A stretch of 64,000 bases of DNA from Sulfitobacter sp. THAF37 (GTDB lineage Bacteria > Pseudomonadota > Alphaproteobacteria > Rhodobacterales > Rhodobacteraceae), in assembly GCF_009363555.1 (NCBI RefSeq), contig NZ_CP045372.1, positions 1,371,001 to 1,435,000 of the forward strand, read 5' to 3'. The notes below the pieces were generated by a model. It was given only the letters and a program-made list of their open reading frames with translations, was not told the origin of the DNA and did not search any database. This document shows, in pieces, positions 63,987 through 64,000 of this stretch (within the stretch, counting starts at the first letter, position 1; each line of letters opens with the position of its first letter). The position numbers and the translations under genes were made by a program.

Positions 63987-64000
63987 TCGATCCCGCTTGG

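Noticed and set aside
63730..64000. Chromosome origin (oriC)
   Set aside because: GANTC sites are dense, but no DnaA boxes, no AT-rich unwinding element and no origin-linked genes are seen in the visible part; kept only as one possibility.

Overview
The window is chromosomal DNA of an alphaproteobacterium, most probably a marine Rhodobacteraceae (Roseobacter group) member. The G+C content is high throughout. The gene set is typical of that family: a heparinase-purH-lspA block, a two-domain ALDH16 beside deoC, the mutL-rmuC pair, a DUF1365/DUF3833 cluster, pyrF near clpB, and msrPQ. No prophage, insertion sequence, CRISPR array or rRNA operon is visible. One tRNA (Val-GAC) is present.

Layout. 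0-6.3 kb: end of a heparinase-like gene, purH, lspA, a DUF3035 lipoprotein and a pair of M16 peptidase genes. 6.4-9.8 kb (minus strand): deoC and a two-domain aldehyde dehydrogenase. 10-13 kb: a membrane protein overlapping a CreBC-like two-component system. 13.1-17.1 kb: a SitABCD-type manganese ABC transporter behind a near-perfect palindromic operator. 17.0-23.4 kb: a urate and ureide degradation locus (uraH; then a puuE-uraD fusion, allE, allA, an NCS2 permease and puuD). 23.5-26.5 kb: mutL-rmuC. 26.8-31.4 kb: a five-gene flavoprotein/DUF1365/MFS/DUF3833/SDR lipid-type operon. 31.4-37 kb: GST and phosphatase genes, a large Cys-type formate dehydrogenase behind a sigma-54-like promoter, and an M20 amidohydrolase that could supply the missing allantoate step of the ureide pathway. 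37-40 kb: a soluble PAS hybrid kinase, its response regulator and a GNAT gene, divergent from 40.3-49.2 kb, a branched-chain-type ABC importer flanked by two AMP-forming ligase genes and interrupted by a C39-like cysteine peptidase gene. 49-58 kb: assorted redox, transport, ribosomal, repair and pyrimidine genes. 59-63.7 kb: clpB with a heat-shock promoter, then msrPQ.

The most unusual signals are regulatory. Two short stretches carry GANTC (CcrM methylation) sites at helical-turn spacing. One (17479-17550) has four sites 22, 23 and 22 bp apart and runs into a strong promoter that reads into a possible small RNA with its own terminator. The other (63768-63986, at the window edge) has ten sites in 219 bp, many 21-23 or 11 bp apart, with a perfect 11-bp inverted repeat. 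Both look like methylation-sensitive nucleoprotein sites. The other standout is the stand-alone C39-like peptidase gene, with an intact Q-C-H-D catalytic set and clearly lower G+C, placed between the two permease genes of the importer.

All calls come from reading the sequence and from family knowledge; no database search was run.
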